DNA of 17,529 nt from Brevundimonas sp. (lineage in GTDB: Bacteria; Pseudomonadota; Alphaproteobacteria; Caulobacterales; Caulobacteraceae), in NCBI GenBank assembly GCA_020253595.1, contig JADCBH010000086.1, positions 1 to 17,529 on the forward strand. Direction: 5' to 3'. Every line of letters begins with the position of its first letter. The first letter of the stretch is position 1. The position numbers and the translations under genes are program-made. Positions 6,491 to 13,547 of this stretch are shown piece after piece. The notes under the pieces were generated by a model, which saw only the letters and a list, made by a program, of their open reading frames with translations, searched no databases and was not told the DNA's origin.

Positions 6491-6634
6491 CCCTTCCCCT
6501 CGAGGGGGAAGGGCCGGGGATGGGGTGGACCCCCGGTGTTTCCGGCGAGTCCGGAAGACTCCGGAGTCTTCGAGTTTGAGCGGCGGGCACCCTGCCTCCA
6601 CCCCATCCCAACCCTTCCCCCTCGAGGGGAAGGG
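6491..6634. repeat. Paired inverted repeat between the two beta-oxidation genes
   Basis: A 38-base unit at 6491-6528 begins with the palindrome CCCTTCCCCTCGAGGGGG and is repeated inverted at 6598-6634; the outer 23 bases of the two copies are identical. Between them lies an 18-base perfect palindrome, GAAGACTCCGGAGTCTTC, at 6554-6571. The element could fold into one long stem or three hairpins. It may reduce read-through or stabilise the upstream message. Confidence 0.85.
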
Positions 6635-6658
6635 CTTTCGAGAGAAGGCCTGACAGCC

Positions 6659-8833
6659 ATGGAAAACTTCAAGATCGACGTCGACGCCGACGGTATCGCG
6701 CTCGTCACCTTCGACGTGCCGGGCCGCTCGATGAACACCCTGACGGGCTCGGTCATGGCCGAGATTCCGCAGGTGGTCGAGCGCATCAAGTCCGATGACG
6801 CCATCAAGGGCGCGGTCCTGACCTCGGGCAAGGCGTCGGGCTTCTGCGCCGGTGCGGACCTGGGCGACATGGCTGCGGGCATGCTGACCGGCGGCTCGCT
6901 GCAGGACGCCTATGACGCGGGCTGGAAGCTGAACGGGGCGCTCCGTGCGCTTGAGACCTGCGGCAAGCCGGTGGCGGCCGCGATCAACGGCCTGGCGCTC
7001 GGCGGCGGGCTCGAACTCACCCTAGCCTGCCACTACCGCGTGGTCGGCGACAGCCCCAAGATCCAGCTGGGCCTGCCCGAGATCAAGGTCGGCCTGTTCC
7101 CCGGCGGCGGCGGCACCCAGCGGCTGACGCGCCTGGTGGGCGTGCAGGCCGCGATGATGGCCATGAGCGAAGGCAAGTCCTTCCGCCCCGCCGACGCCAA
7201 GGGCGCGGGCATCGTGCATGAAGTGGTCGCGGCCGGGACCGAGGTCGAGGCCGCCAGGGCCTGGATCAAGGGCGGCGGCAAGGCGGCCCAGCCGTGGGAC
7301 GACAAGTCCTTCAAGCTTCCCGGCGGCGGCCCCTATCACCCGGCCGGCATCCAGAACTTCCTGGTCGGCAACGCCATGCTGCGCAAGCAGTCCTACGGCA
7401 ACTATCCGGCCGTCGTGAACCTGATGAAGGCGGTCTATGAGGGCGTGCAGGTGCCGATGGACGCCGCGCTCCGCATCGAGACCCGCTACTTCATCAAGAC
7501 CCTCATGTCGCCGCAGGCGCAGGGCATGATCCGCTCGCTGTTCCTGTCCAAGCAGGAGCTGGACAAGGGCGCGGTGCGTCCCAAGGACGTTCCGGCCTCT
7601 GATCCCAAGAAGGTCACCGTGCTGGGCGCCGGCATGATGGGCGCGGGCATCGCCTATGTGAACGCCATGGCCGGCATCCAGACCATCCTGATCGACCGTG
7701 ACCAGGAGGCCGCCGACAAGGGCAAGGCCCACGTCGAGGACCTGCTGAAGAAGCGTCTGTCGCGCGGTCAGCTGACCCAGGAAAAGTACGACGCCCTTCT
7801 GGCCATGGTCGTTCCGACGACAGACTATGACCACATCAAGGGCTCGGACCTGGTGATCGAGGCGGTGTTCGAGAACCGCGAGATCAAGGCCGACGTGACC
7901 AAACGGGCCGAGGCCCAGCTGGCCCCCGGTGCCGTGTTCGGATCCAACACCTCGACCCTGCCGATCACGGGCCTGGCCGAGGCCAGCGTGCGGCCCGAAG
8001 ACTTCATCGGCATCCACTTCTTCTCGCCCGTCGACAAGATGATGCTGGTCGAGATCATCATGGGCGAGAAGACGGGTCAGGCCGCGCTCGCCAAGTCGCT
8101 GGACTATGTCCAGAAGATCAAGAAGACGCCGATCGTCGTGAACGACGGCCGCGGCTTCTACACCTCGCGCTGCTTCGGCACCTATGTGGCCGAGGGCCTG
8201 GCCATGCTGGAAGAGGGCTATGCGCCGGCCCTGATCGACAACATTGGCCGCATGACCGGCATGCCGCGTGGGCCGCTGGAAATGCACGACGACGTCGCGC
8301 TGGACCTGTCGGTCAAGGTGGCCAAGCAGACGGCCGAGGATCTGGGCGACGCCTATGTGCCCCTGCCCGGCTGGAAGATCGTCAAGACCATGGTCGAAGA
8401 CCTGGGTCGCCTGGGCCGCAAGAACGGCATGGGCTTCTACGACTATGCCTCCAAGCCCAAGACCCTGTGGAAAGGTCTGTCGGACCTGGCGCCGGTCACC
8501 ATCAACGACTCCACCCCCGAGATGGTCGAGGACCAGAAGCGTCGCCTGATCTTCCGTCAGGTCGTCGAGGTCGCCCGCTGCTGGGAAGAAGGCGTGATCG
8601 ATGATCCGCGCGAGGCCGATGTCGGCGCCATCCTGGCCTGGGGCTTCGCGCCCTGGACCGGCGGCCCGATCACCTACATCGACCAGTACGGCCTGAAGGC
8701 CTTCGTCGAGCAGGCGGACAAGTACGCCGCCCAGTACGGCGAGCGGTTCACCCCTCCCCAGCTGCTGCGCGACATGGCGGCCAGGGGCGAGACCTTCTAT
8801 GGCAACTTCACCGGTCAGAAGGCGGCGGCGTGA
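6659..8833 (+). CDS. Two-domain enoyl-CoA hydratase / 3-hydroxyacyl-CoA dehydrogenase (FadB/FadJ type)
   Basis: A 724-residue multifunctional beta-oxidation protein. Residues about 1-190 are a crotonase domain with GFCAGADLGDM (62-71), INGLALGGGLELTLACHY and the two catalytic glutamates E119 and E141 (LPEIKVGLFPGGGG). Residues about 318-500 form the NAD-binding dehydrogenase domain with the Rossmann loop GAGMMGAG (323-330) and catalytic H453 in IGIHFFSPVDK; two helical C-terminal dehydrogenase domains follow. The enzyme hydrates enoyl-CoA and oxidises the 3-hydroxyacyl-CoA, feeding the thiolase encoded upstream. The ATG at 6659 begins the family-like sequence; the frame is open back to 6536 but only through the intergenic repeat. 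Ribosome binding is weak (AGAGAAGG about 10 bases upstream). Transcription is probably shared with the thiolase through the hairpin region. Confidence 0.96.
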   Translation: MENFKIDVDADGIALVTFDVPGRSMNTLTGSVMAEIPQVVERIKSDDAIKGAVLTSGKASGFCAGADLGDMAAGMLTGGSLQDAYDAGWKLNGALRALETCGKPVAAAINGLALGGGLELTLACHYRVVGDSPKIQLGLPEIKVGLFPGGGGTQRLTRLVGVQAAMMAMSEGKSFRPADAKGAGIVHEVVAAGTEVEAARAWIKGGGKAAQPWDDKSFKLPGGGPYHPAGIQNFLVGNAMLRKQSYGNYPAVVNLMKAVYEGVQVPMDAALRIETRYFIKTLMSPQAQGMIRSLFLSKQELDKGAVRPKDVPASDPKKVTVLGAGMMGAGIAYVNAMAGIQTILIDRDQEAADKGKAHVEDLLKKRLSRGQLTQEKYDALLAMVVPTTDYDHIKGSDLVIEAVFENREIKADVTKRAEAQLAPGAVFGSNTSTLPITGLAEASVRPEDFIGIHFFSPVDKMMLVEIIMGEKTGQAALAKSLDYVQKIKKTPIVVNDGRGFYTSRCFGTYVAEGLAMLEEGYAPALIDNIGRMTGMPRGPLEMHDDVALDLSVKVAKQTAEDLGDAYVPLPGWKIVKTMVEDLGRLGRKNGMGFYDYASKPKTLWKGLSDLAPVTINDSTPEMVEDQKRRLIFRQVVEVARCWEEGVIDDPREADVGAILAWGFAPWTGGPITYIDQYGLKAFVEQADKYAAQYGERFTPPQLLRDMAARGETFYGNFTGQKAAA

Positions 8834-8841
8834 CTTGCCTT

Positions 8842-9011
8842 CCCTCTCCCGTTGGGAGAGGGCTTGAGGCTCGGAGAGCGTAGCGATCCGCCAGCCGAAA
8901 GGGTGAGGGTCGGAACGTGCAAGGAGGGCGGGGTCGAACCCTCACCCTTTCCCGCACGACCGATCGCCTGACGGCTCTCGGGCGCTCAAGCCCTCTCCCA
9001 GCGGGAGAGGG
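8842..9011. repeat. 170-base inverted repeat element
   Basis: It starts with the hairpin CCCTCTCCCGTTGGGAGAGG and ends with the related CCCTCTCCCAGCGGGAGAGG. Inner sequences also mirror each other: GGCTTGAG with CTCAAGCC, and AAAGGGTGAGGGT with ACCCTCACCCTTT. It fills the gap after the hydratase/dehydrogenase gene, and the GGAGG ribosome binding site of the next gene (9015-9019) lies immediately outside its end. It probably also works as a terminator. Confidence 0.85.
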
Positions 9012-9023
9012 TACGGAGGGGCC

Positions 9024-9983
9024 ATGCACACCCACACCATCCAGACCGACGGCCTTCGCCAACAGGTGCTGGAGGCCGGCGACGGTCCGCTGGTCTTGCT
9101 CATCCACGGCTTTCCGGAGCTGGGGATCAGCTGGCGGGCCCAGGTCGCGGCGCTGGCCGAGGCCGGCTATCGCGCGGTCGCGCCGGACATGCGCGGCTAT
9201 GGCGGGACCGACAGGCCCGAGCGCACCGAGGATCATACCATCCTGCATCTGGTCGGCGACATGGTCGATCTGGTCCGGGCGCTGGGGCATCAGACCTGCG
9301 TCGTCATGGGCCACGACTGGGGCGCGCCGGTTGCCTGGCACTGCGCCCTGATGCGGCCCGATGTGTTCACGGCGGTCGCGGGGCTGTCGGTCCCGTTCCA
9401 GCCACGCCGCGCCGGCGGACCACCGACCCCGGCGATGGCGGCGCTGTCCAAGCGTCTGGGCCGGGGCGAGCTCTATATGAACCAGTTCCAGGCCCCGGAC
9501 GCGCATCTGATCTTCGACGGCGATGTGGCGACAGCGCTGAAGAAGGGCTTCTATTCCTATGACGGAGCGACGCCGGACGGGCGGCAGTCGACGGGCTTCC
9601 TCGCGCCCGGCCACGACTTCCTGTCCGAGGTTCCCGACGACGCCACCCTGCCGCCGTGGATGAGCGAGGATCACTTCGCGGAGTATGTGGAAGCCTTCAC
9701 CGCCTCGGGGTTCAAGGGGCCGATCGACTGGTACCGGTGCCTGGACCTGAACTGGTCCCTGACCGCTTTCCTGCAGGGCAAGAAGATCACACAGCCGTCG
9801 ATGTTCATGGTCGGAGAGCGCGATCCCGTGCGCCATTACGCCGGTCAGCACGAGGCGGGGCTGAAGGACTGGCTGACCGATCTGCGCAGCCAGACAGTGC
9901 TGCCGGGTGCCGGCCACTGGCTGCAACAGGAGCGGCCGGATGAGGTCAACGCTGCCCTGATCGCCTTCCTGCGGTCACTGTGA
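9024..9983 (+). CDS. Alpha/beta hydrolase, soluble epoxide hydrolase type
   Basis: A 319-residue cytosolic alpha/beta-fold hydrolase. The oxyanion region HGFPE (28-32) is followed by SWRAQV, DMRGYGGTDRP and the nucleophile elbow GHDWGAPVAWH with Asp98 in place of Ser, which is the mark of epoxide hydrolases and haloalkane dehalogenases. Asp267 in VGERDPV and His298 in GAGHWLQQERP complete the triad. Cap-domain tyrosines (for example in the segment around FYSYDG and IDWYR) fit the epoxide hydrolase group, which opens epoxides to diols. The ATG at 9024 has GGAGG 4 bases upstream. The stop overlaps the start of the next gene by 4 bases (GTGA), so the two are translationally coupled. The natural substrate is unknown. 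Confidence 0.92.
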   Translation: MHTHTIQTDGLRQQVLEAGDGPLVLLIHGFPELGISWRAQVAALAEAGYRAVAPDMRGYGGTDRPERTEDHTILHLVGDMVDLVRALGHQTCVVMGHDWGAPVAWHCALMRPDVFTAVAGLSVPFQPRRAGGPPTPAMAALSKRLGRGELYMNQFQAPDAHLIFDGDVATALKKGFYSYDGATPDGRQSTGFLAPGHDFLSEVPDDATLPPWMSEDHFAEYVEAFTASGFKGPIDWYRCLDLNWSLTAFLQGKKITQPSMFMVGERDPVRHYAGQHEAGLKDWLTDLRSQTVLPGAGHWLQQERPDEVNAALIAFLRSL

Positions 9984-11179
9984 GCGCACGACCCCAGACC
10001 TCTGACGTGGTCATCGTCGGCGCGGGCGCGGCCGGGATGATGTGCGCCATCGAGGCCGGGCGGCGGGGCCGTCGCGTGCTGGTGGTGGATCATGCGCGGG
10101 CTCCCGGCGAGAAGATCCGCATCAGTGGCGGCGGGCGCTGCAACTTCACCAACCTGGACGCCGGGCGGACCGACCGGTTCCTGGGGGCCAATCCCCGGTT
10201 CGCGGCCTCGGCGCTGGGCCGCTATACGCCCGCCGACTTCATCGCCCGCGTCGACAAGGCCGGCATCGCCTGGCACGAAAAGACTCTGGGCCAGCTGTTC
10301 TGCGACGACAGCGCCAAGCAGATCATCCGTATGCTGATCGACGACATGCGCGCGGCCGGCATCGATCTGCGGCTGGGCACGGCGGTTGAAACCTATGGAC
10401 GATCGGGCGACCGGTTCGACCTGACCCTGTCGGACGGTTCGGCCGTGTCGGCGGCGTCGCTGGTGGTGGCGTCCGGCGGCAAGTCGATCCCCAAGATGGG
10501 GGCCACCGGCTGGGGCTATGAAGTGGCGCGTCACTTCGACCTGGCGGTGACGGAAACCCGGCCGGCGCTGGTGCCCCTCACGTTCGAGCAGGGCTTGCTG
10601 GAACAGACGACCCCGCTGGCGGGCGTGGCGGTCGATGCCGTCGTCAGTCACGGCAAGACCCGGTTCGAGGAAGCCATGCTGTTCACCCATCGCGGCCTGT
10701 CTGGCCCGGCGATCCTGCAGATCAGCAGCTACTGGCGCGAGGGCGACCCGATCACCGTCCAGATGGCACCGGGCGTGCCTGTGTTGGAGCGGCTGAAGGC
10801 GAAGAAGGCCGAGAACGGCGGTAAACAGGCGGTGCACACCGCCCTGTCAGAGATCGTGCCTCGCCGTCTGGCCGACACCCTGGCCACCCGCGAAGGCGCC
10901 AACGGCAAGCTGGCCGAGGTCGGCGACAAGGTGCTGGCACGACTGGAGACGGCCGTGAACGCCTGGACCGTCAAGCCGGTCGGGTCGGAGGGTTATCGCA
11001 CCGCCGAGGTGACCCTGGGCGGCGTCGCCACTGAGCAGCTGGACCAGAAGACGATGGCGGCAAAGGCCGTGCCCGGCCTGTTCTTCATCGGCGAGGTCGT
11101 CGACATCACCGGCTGGCTGGGCGGTTATAACTTCCAATGGGCCTGGAGTTCGGGCTGGGCGGCCGGGCAGATCGTCTAG
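9980..11179 (+). CDS. FAD-dependent oxidoreductase of the BaiN/YhiN (HI0933-like) family
   Basis: A 399-residue flavoprotein. The N-terminal dinucleotide fold VVIVGAGAAGMMCAIEAG (about 10-27) is followed by the family signature GEKIRISGGGRCNFTN (about 44-59). Later come GGKSIPKMGATGWGYEVA, the inserted beta domain with TRPALVPLTF, and the C-terminal FAD-contact region LGGVATEQLD, GLFFIGEVVDITGWLGGYN and QWAWSSGWAAG. Members are flavin-dependent reductases; most have no proven substrate, and BaiN acts on bile-acid intermediates in gut bacteria, which need not apply here. The GTG at 9980 overlaps the hydrolase stop. The gene converges on a small lipoprotein gene only 3 bases away. Confidence 0.93.
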   Translation: MSARPQTSDVVIVGAGAAGMMCAIEAGRRGRRVLVVDHARAPGEKIRISGGGRCNFTNLDAGRTDRFLGANPRFAASALGRYTPADFIARVDKAGIAWHEKTLGQLFCDDSAKQIIRMLIDDMRAAGIDLRLGTAVETYGRSGDRFDLTLSDGSAVSAASLVVASGGKSIPKMGATGWGYEVARHFDLAVTETRPALVPLTFEQGLLEQTTPLAGVAVDAVVSHGKTRFEEAMLFTHRGLSGPAILQISSYWREGDPITVQMAPGVPVLERLKAKKAENGGKQAVHTALSEIVPRRLADTLATREGANGKLAEVGDKVLARLETAVNAWTVKPVGSEGYRTAEVTLGGVATEQLDQKTMAAKAVPGLFFIGEVVDITGWLGGYNFQWAWSSGWAAGQIV

Positions 11180-11182
11180 ACC

Positions 11183-11458
11183 TCAGCCACCACTGCGTAT
11201 CGACTGGTCCACAGCGATGTTGAGCTGGGTCCTGCGTTGACCCGCTCCCGGTGCCGCACGCACATGGGCCCCGCCGCTGCGGCAGACGTAGTCTCCGCCG
11301 CCGCGACGAGCGTCGCGATCCCGGGCAACCAGCGTGCCGCCAAGAGCGTCGCATTGGGCCGTGAGTTCAGCGACTGTGACGGGTGTGTTCACGGGGCTCG
11401 TTGCGCAGGCCGTGAGCGCCAGGGCCGTCAGACCCAGAATGGCGACCGATCGAATCAT
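11183..11458 (-). CDS. Small lipoprotein of unknown function
   Basis: A 91-residue protein with a clear lipoprotein signal peptide: MIRSVAILGLTALALTAC, lipobox L-T-A-C with C18 as the lipidated residue. The mature part has two cysteines (C36 and C59) that could form a disulfide, the segment ELTAQCDALGGTLVAR, a Gly/Arg-rich stretch (DRDARRGGGDYVC) and a basic tail. No family is recognised. The ATG at 11458 has AGGGAG 6 bases upstream; the frame is open further upstream to 11689 but without signal or homology. It ends 3 bases from the convergent flavoprotein gene. Confidence 0.8.
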   Translation of the reverse strand: MIRSVAILGLTALALTACATSPVNTPVTVAELTAQCDALGGTLVARDRDARRGGGDYVCRSGGAHVRAAPGAGQRRTQLNIAVDQSIRSGG

Positions 11459-11534
11459 CGCAGTCTCCCTTGGTCCGCAGTCGATCCGGAAAGAACAATG
11501 CGTCGCTGCGCAGGCTGCGGTCAGCAACTCATGA

Positions 11535-11587
11535 AGCGGGCTGCGAGTCAAGGTTGTCTGTATCGTCAGGCTCTCGCGCAGCCCGCT
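11535..11587 (-). terminator. Long hairpin downstream of the zinc-finger gene
   Basis: AGCGGGCTGCG at 11535-11545 pairs perfectly with CGCAGCCCGCT at 11577-11587 and the pairing can go further with a bulge (GCGAG/CTCGC). It begins 6 bases after the stop of the minus-strand zinc-finger gene. Only a weak T-rich run follows, so termination is probable but not certain. It also insulates the small lipoprotein gene beyond it. Confidence 0.5.
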
Positions 11588-11592
11588 GAGCC

Positions 11593-11832
11593 TCAGTGCG
11601 CTTCCGACGCCCGCGCCGCCGGGTCGTGGTATTCGTTCTCCGGACGGCCCTTGCCCGCGAGCACGAAGCGGCGGTCGCAGTAGCCGCATTCGACGAAGTC
11701 GTCCTCGCCCATGTCCATGTAGACGAGCGGGTGACCCAGAGCGCCGCCGCCGCCGTCGCAGGCCACGCGCTTGGAGGTCACGACGATCTCTTCGGGCGGG
11801 GGAACGACGACATCGGGATGGCGGGGCGGCAT
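11593..11832 (-). CDS. Zinc-finger (zf-CHCC, NDUFS6-like) protein
   Basis: A 79-residue protein whose core reads ACDGGGGALGHPLVYMDMG and then ECGYCDRRFV. C25, H34, C49 and C52 form the CHCC zinc site. This motif is the same as in the mitochondrial complex I subunit NDUFS6 and its bacterial relatives, so a role near respiratory complex I, in assembly or structure, is likely by family; no other complex I gene is nearby. The N-terminal segment is Pro-rich (VVVPPPEEIVV). I chose the ATG at 11832; an upstream frame extension to 11961 overlaps the divergent ABC gene and looks noncoding. The ribosome binding site is weak. It is transcribed divergently from the ABC ATPase gene. Confidence 0.88.
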   Translation of the reverse strand: MPPRHPDVVVPPPEEIVVTSKRVACDGGGGALGHPLVYMDMGEDDFVECGYCDRRFVLAGKGRPENEYHDPAARASEAH

Positions 11833-11849
11833 GAAGGGTATCCGTGGTC

Positions 11850-11877
11850 TTGGCGCAAGGGCTACGGGCGCATAACT
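11850..11877 (+). promoter_or_regulatory. Possible promoter for the ABC ATPase gene
   Basis: TTGGCGC at 11850-11856 and GCATAACT at 11870-11877 are spaced by 13 bases, an approximate fit to the Caulobacter housekeeping consensus, in the 94-base divergent gap before the ATG at 11927. The match at the -10 is only partial. Confidence 0.3.
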
Positions 11878-11926
11878 AGACCCCACGGCGCGTCGCCGAA
11901 AGCCCCTGATCCGCCCGAAAGCCCGC

Positions 11927-12901
11927 ATGACCGATACCGCCGCCCTGCCCGTCAACGCCATTGAGGTGCGTGGGCTGGAGAAGACCTATGCGGGCTCCAA
12001 GAAGGCCCCGCCCAAGGTGGCGTTGAAGGGTGTCGATCTGGTCATTCCGCGCGGGTCGATGTTCGGCCTGCTGGGCCCGAACGGCGCGGGAAAGTCGACC
12101 CTGATCAACATCCTGGCCGGGGTCGTGAACAAGACGGCCGGCAAGGCCTCCATCTGGGGCCGCGACATCGACGAGCGGCCTCGGGATGCGCGCGCCGCGC
12201 TGGGCGTCGTGCCACAGGAGATTGTCGCCGACGTCTTCTTCACCCCGCGCGAGGCGCTCGAGGTGCAAGCCGGGTTCTATGGCGTGCCGGCGAACGAGCG
12301 TCGCAGTGACGAGCTGCTGGCCGCGCTGGGCCTGTCGGACAAGGCTAATGCCTATGTCCGCGCCCTGTCGGGGGGCATGAAGCGGCGACTGATGGTGGCC
12401 AAGGCGCTGGTTCACAATCCGCCGGTCCTGATCCTGGACGAGCCCACAGCGGGCGTCGACGTCGAACTGCGTCGCCAGCTTTGGGAATATGTCCGCAAGA
12501 TCAACGCCGAGGGCGTGACCATCCTGCTGACCACCCACTACCTGGAGGAGGCCCAGGAGCTGTGTGACACCATCGCCATCATGAACCGGGGCGAGGTGGT
12601 GGCCTGCGAGCCGACGCCTCAGTTGCTGCGTCGGCTGGATACCAGAAACGTCGTGGTGACGCCCGAGGGTCATCTGGCCGCGCCGCCGGTCCTGAAGGGC
12701 TTCGAGGTGGGGGCGCGCGCGAACGGAGCCTTTGCCGTCACCTACAAGAAGGGTCAGTCCTCGGTGGAGCAGGTGCTGGCCGCCGTGCGCGCGGCGGGCG
12801 TCACCATCGCCGACATCACGACCGAGGACCCGGACCTGGAAGACGTCTTCGTCGCCCTGACCTATGGCGATCCGAACGCGGCCAATCCGGTCAAGGACTA
12901 G
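11927..12901 (+). CDS. ABC transporter ATP-binding protein (NatA/DrrA/YadG type)
   Basis: A 324-residue cytoplasmic ATPase subunit of an ABC-2-type exporter. Walker A GPNGAGKST (50-58), Q-loop Q97 in VVPQE, signature ALSGGMKRRL (146-155), Walker B VLILDEP (167-173) and H-loop H204 in LLTTHYLEEA are all intact. A C-terminal extension of about 90 residues follows the ATPase core, as in drug and YadG-type exporters, and ends in DLEDVFVALTYG. Such proteins normally sit next to an ABC-2 permease gene; here the next gene is a LuxR-type regulator, so the permease must be elsewhere or lost. The stop codon shares its last base with a 23-bp terminal inverted repeat. Function by family is export of an unknown substrate. 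Confidence 0.94.
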   Translation: MTDTAALPVNAIEVRGLEKTYAGSKKAPPKVALKGVDLVIPRGSMFGLLGPNGAGKSTLINILAGVVNKTAGKASIWGRDIDERPRDARAALGVVPQEIVADVFFTPREALEVQAGFYGVPANERRSDELLAALGLSDKANAYVRALSGGMKRRLMVAKALVHNPPVLILDEPTAGVDVELRRQLWEYVRKINAEGVTILLTTHYLEEAQELCDTIAIMNRGEVVACEPTPQLLRRLDTRNVVVTPEGHLAAPPVLKGFEVGARANGAFAVTYKKGQSSVEQVLAAVRAAGVTIADITTEDPDLEDVFVALTYGDPNAANPVKD

Positions 12902-13032
12902 AATCCTCCCCCATTGGGGGAGGGGGACCGCGAAGCGGTGGGGGGGGCCGGGTCCAAAAGCCGTCTTGAGCGGCAAACCCCCTCCGTCGCTACGCTTTGC
13001 TTCGCGCCACCTCCCCCAATGGGGGAGGATTC
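12901..13032. repeat. 132-base MITE-like element with perfect 23-bp terminal inverted repeats
   Basis: Bases 12901-12923 (GAATCCTCCCCC, then ATTGGGGGAGG) are exactly mirrored by 13010-13032. Each end is itself a palindrome around ATTGGGG/CCCCAAT. Inner parts also mirror each other loosely (CGCGAAGC on both sides). The element begins on the last base of the ABC gene stop codon and ends 14 bases before the LuxR gene start, filling the whole gap. Confidence 0.88.
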
Positions 13033-13046
13033 TGTAGCGTGGCACC

Positions 13047-13457
13047 ATGTGGAAGCGCATTGCCCTGTATGGAGGCTTGCTGGCCGTCGGCGCGGCGGCG
13101 CTGCAATGGCTGGACTATCAGCGGCTGGCGCGCGCCTGGACCACCGAAATCTACATCGGCCTGATCGCGGTGGGCTTTCTGGCGCTGGGACTATGGCTGG
13201 GTCGGGCACTGTTCGTGCGCGAGCCCGTACCGTTCGACGGCAACCCCCAGGCCCAGGCGGCGCTGGGCATGACGCCGCGCGAGCTGGGCGTGCTGAAGGA
13301 ACTGGCGGAGGGGCGGTCCAACAAGGAGATCGCGCGCCGTCTGGGCATCTCGCCGGAGACCGTGAAGACCCATCTGGCGCGCCTGTACGAACGGCTTGGC
13401 GCGCGGCGGCGGACCGAGGCGGTGCTGAAGGCGCGAGAGCTCGGCCTCATCCCCTGA
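13047..13457 (+). CDS. Membrane-anchored LuxR-type transcriptional regulator
   Basis: A 136-residue protein with two N-terminal hydrophobic segments (about 4-22 and 35-56) and a C-terminal LuxR-type helix-turn-helix (about 73-136): MTPRELGVLKELAEGRSNKE, then IARRLGISPETVKTHLARLY and ERLGARRRTEAVLKARELGL. It has no receiver or ligand-binding domain, so the signal must enter through the membrane part or by partner proteins. The DNA-binding domain would stay tethered to the inner membrane facing the cytoplasm. The downstream DUF4199 gene, 90 bases away on the same strand, is its likely partner or target. The ATG at 13047 is the only reasonable start; the ribosome binding site is poor. Confidence 0.9.
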   Translation: MWKRIALYGGLLAVGAAALQWLDYQRLARAWTTEIYIGLIAVGFLALGLWLGRALFVREPVPFDGNPQAQAALGMTPRELGVLKELAEGRSNKEIARRLGISPETVKTHLARLYERLGARRRTEAVLKARELGLIP

Positions 13458-13547
13458 CCGGAGGAATTGGCCGAATTCCCCCGTTCGGGTGATTGTTCGG
13501 ACCGGCCACCCGCCGCCTGATGGTCGGGCAAACGGAGGAGACCCCCA

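Noticed and set aside
6536..6658. N-terminal extension of the hydratase/dehydrogenase
   Set aside because: The extension is the translated intergenic repeat; the crotonase domain begins at 6659.
5188..6882. 564-codon open frame on the minus strand opposite the thiolase gene
   Set aside because: Lies antisense to a thiolase with all catalytic residues; the predicted protein is a His/Arg/Gly-rich jumble typical of high-GC shadow frames.
7022..8287. 421-codon minus-strand frame opposite the hydratase/dehydrogenase gene
   Set aside because: Antisense shadow of a well-supported gene, His/Leu/Gly-rich, no domain.
8808..10837. Minus-strand frames opposite the epoxide hydrolase and the flavoprotein
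   Set aside because: Both sense genes have full motif sets; the antisense proteins show no motif.
11876..13060. 394-codon minus-strand frame opposite the ABC ATPase
   Set aside because: It runs through the inverted repeat element and the antisense of Walker motifs; no family features.
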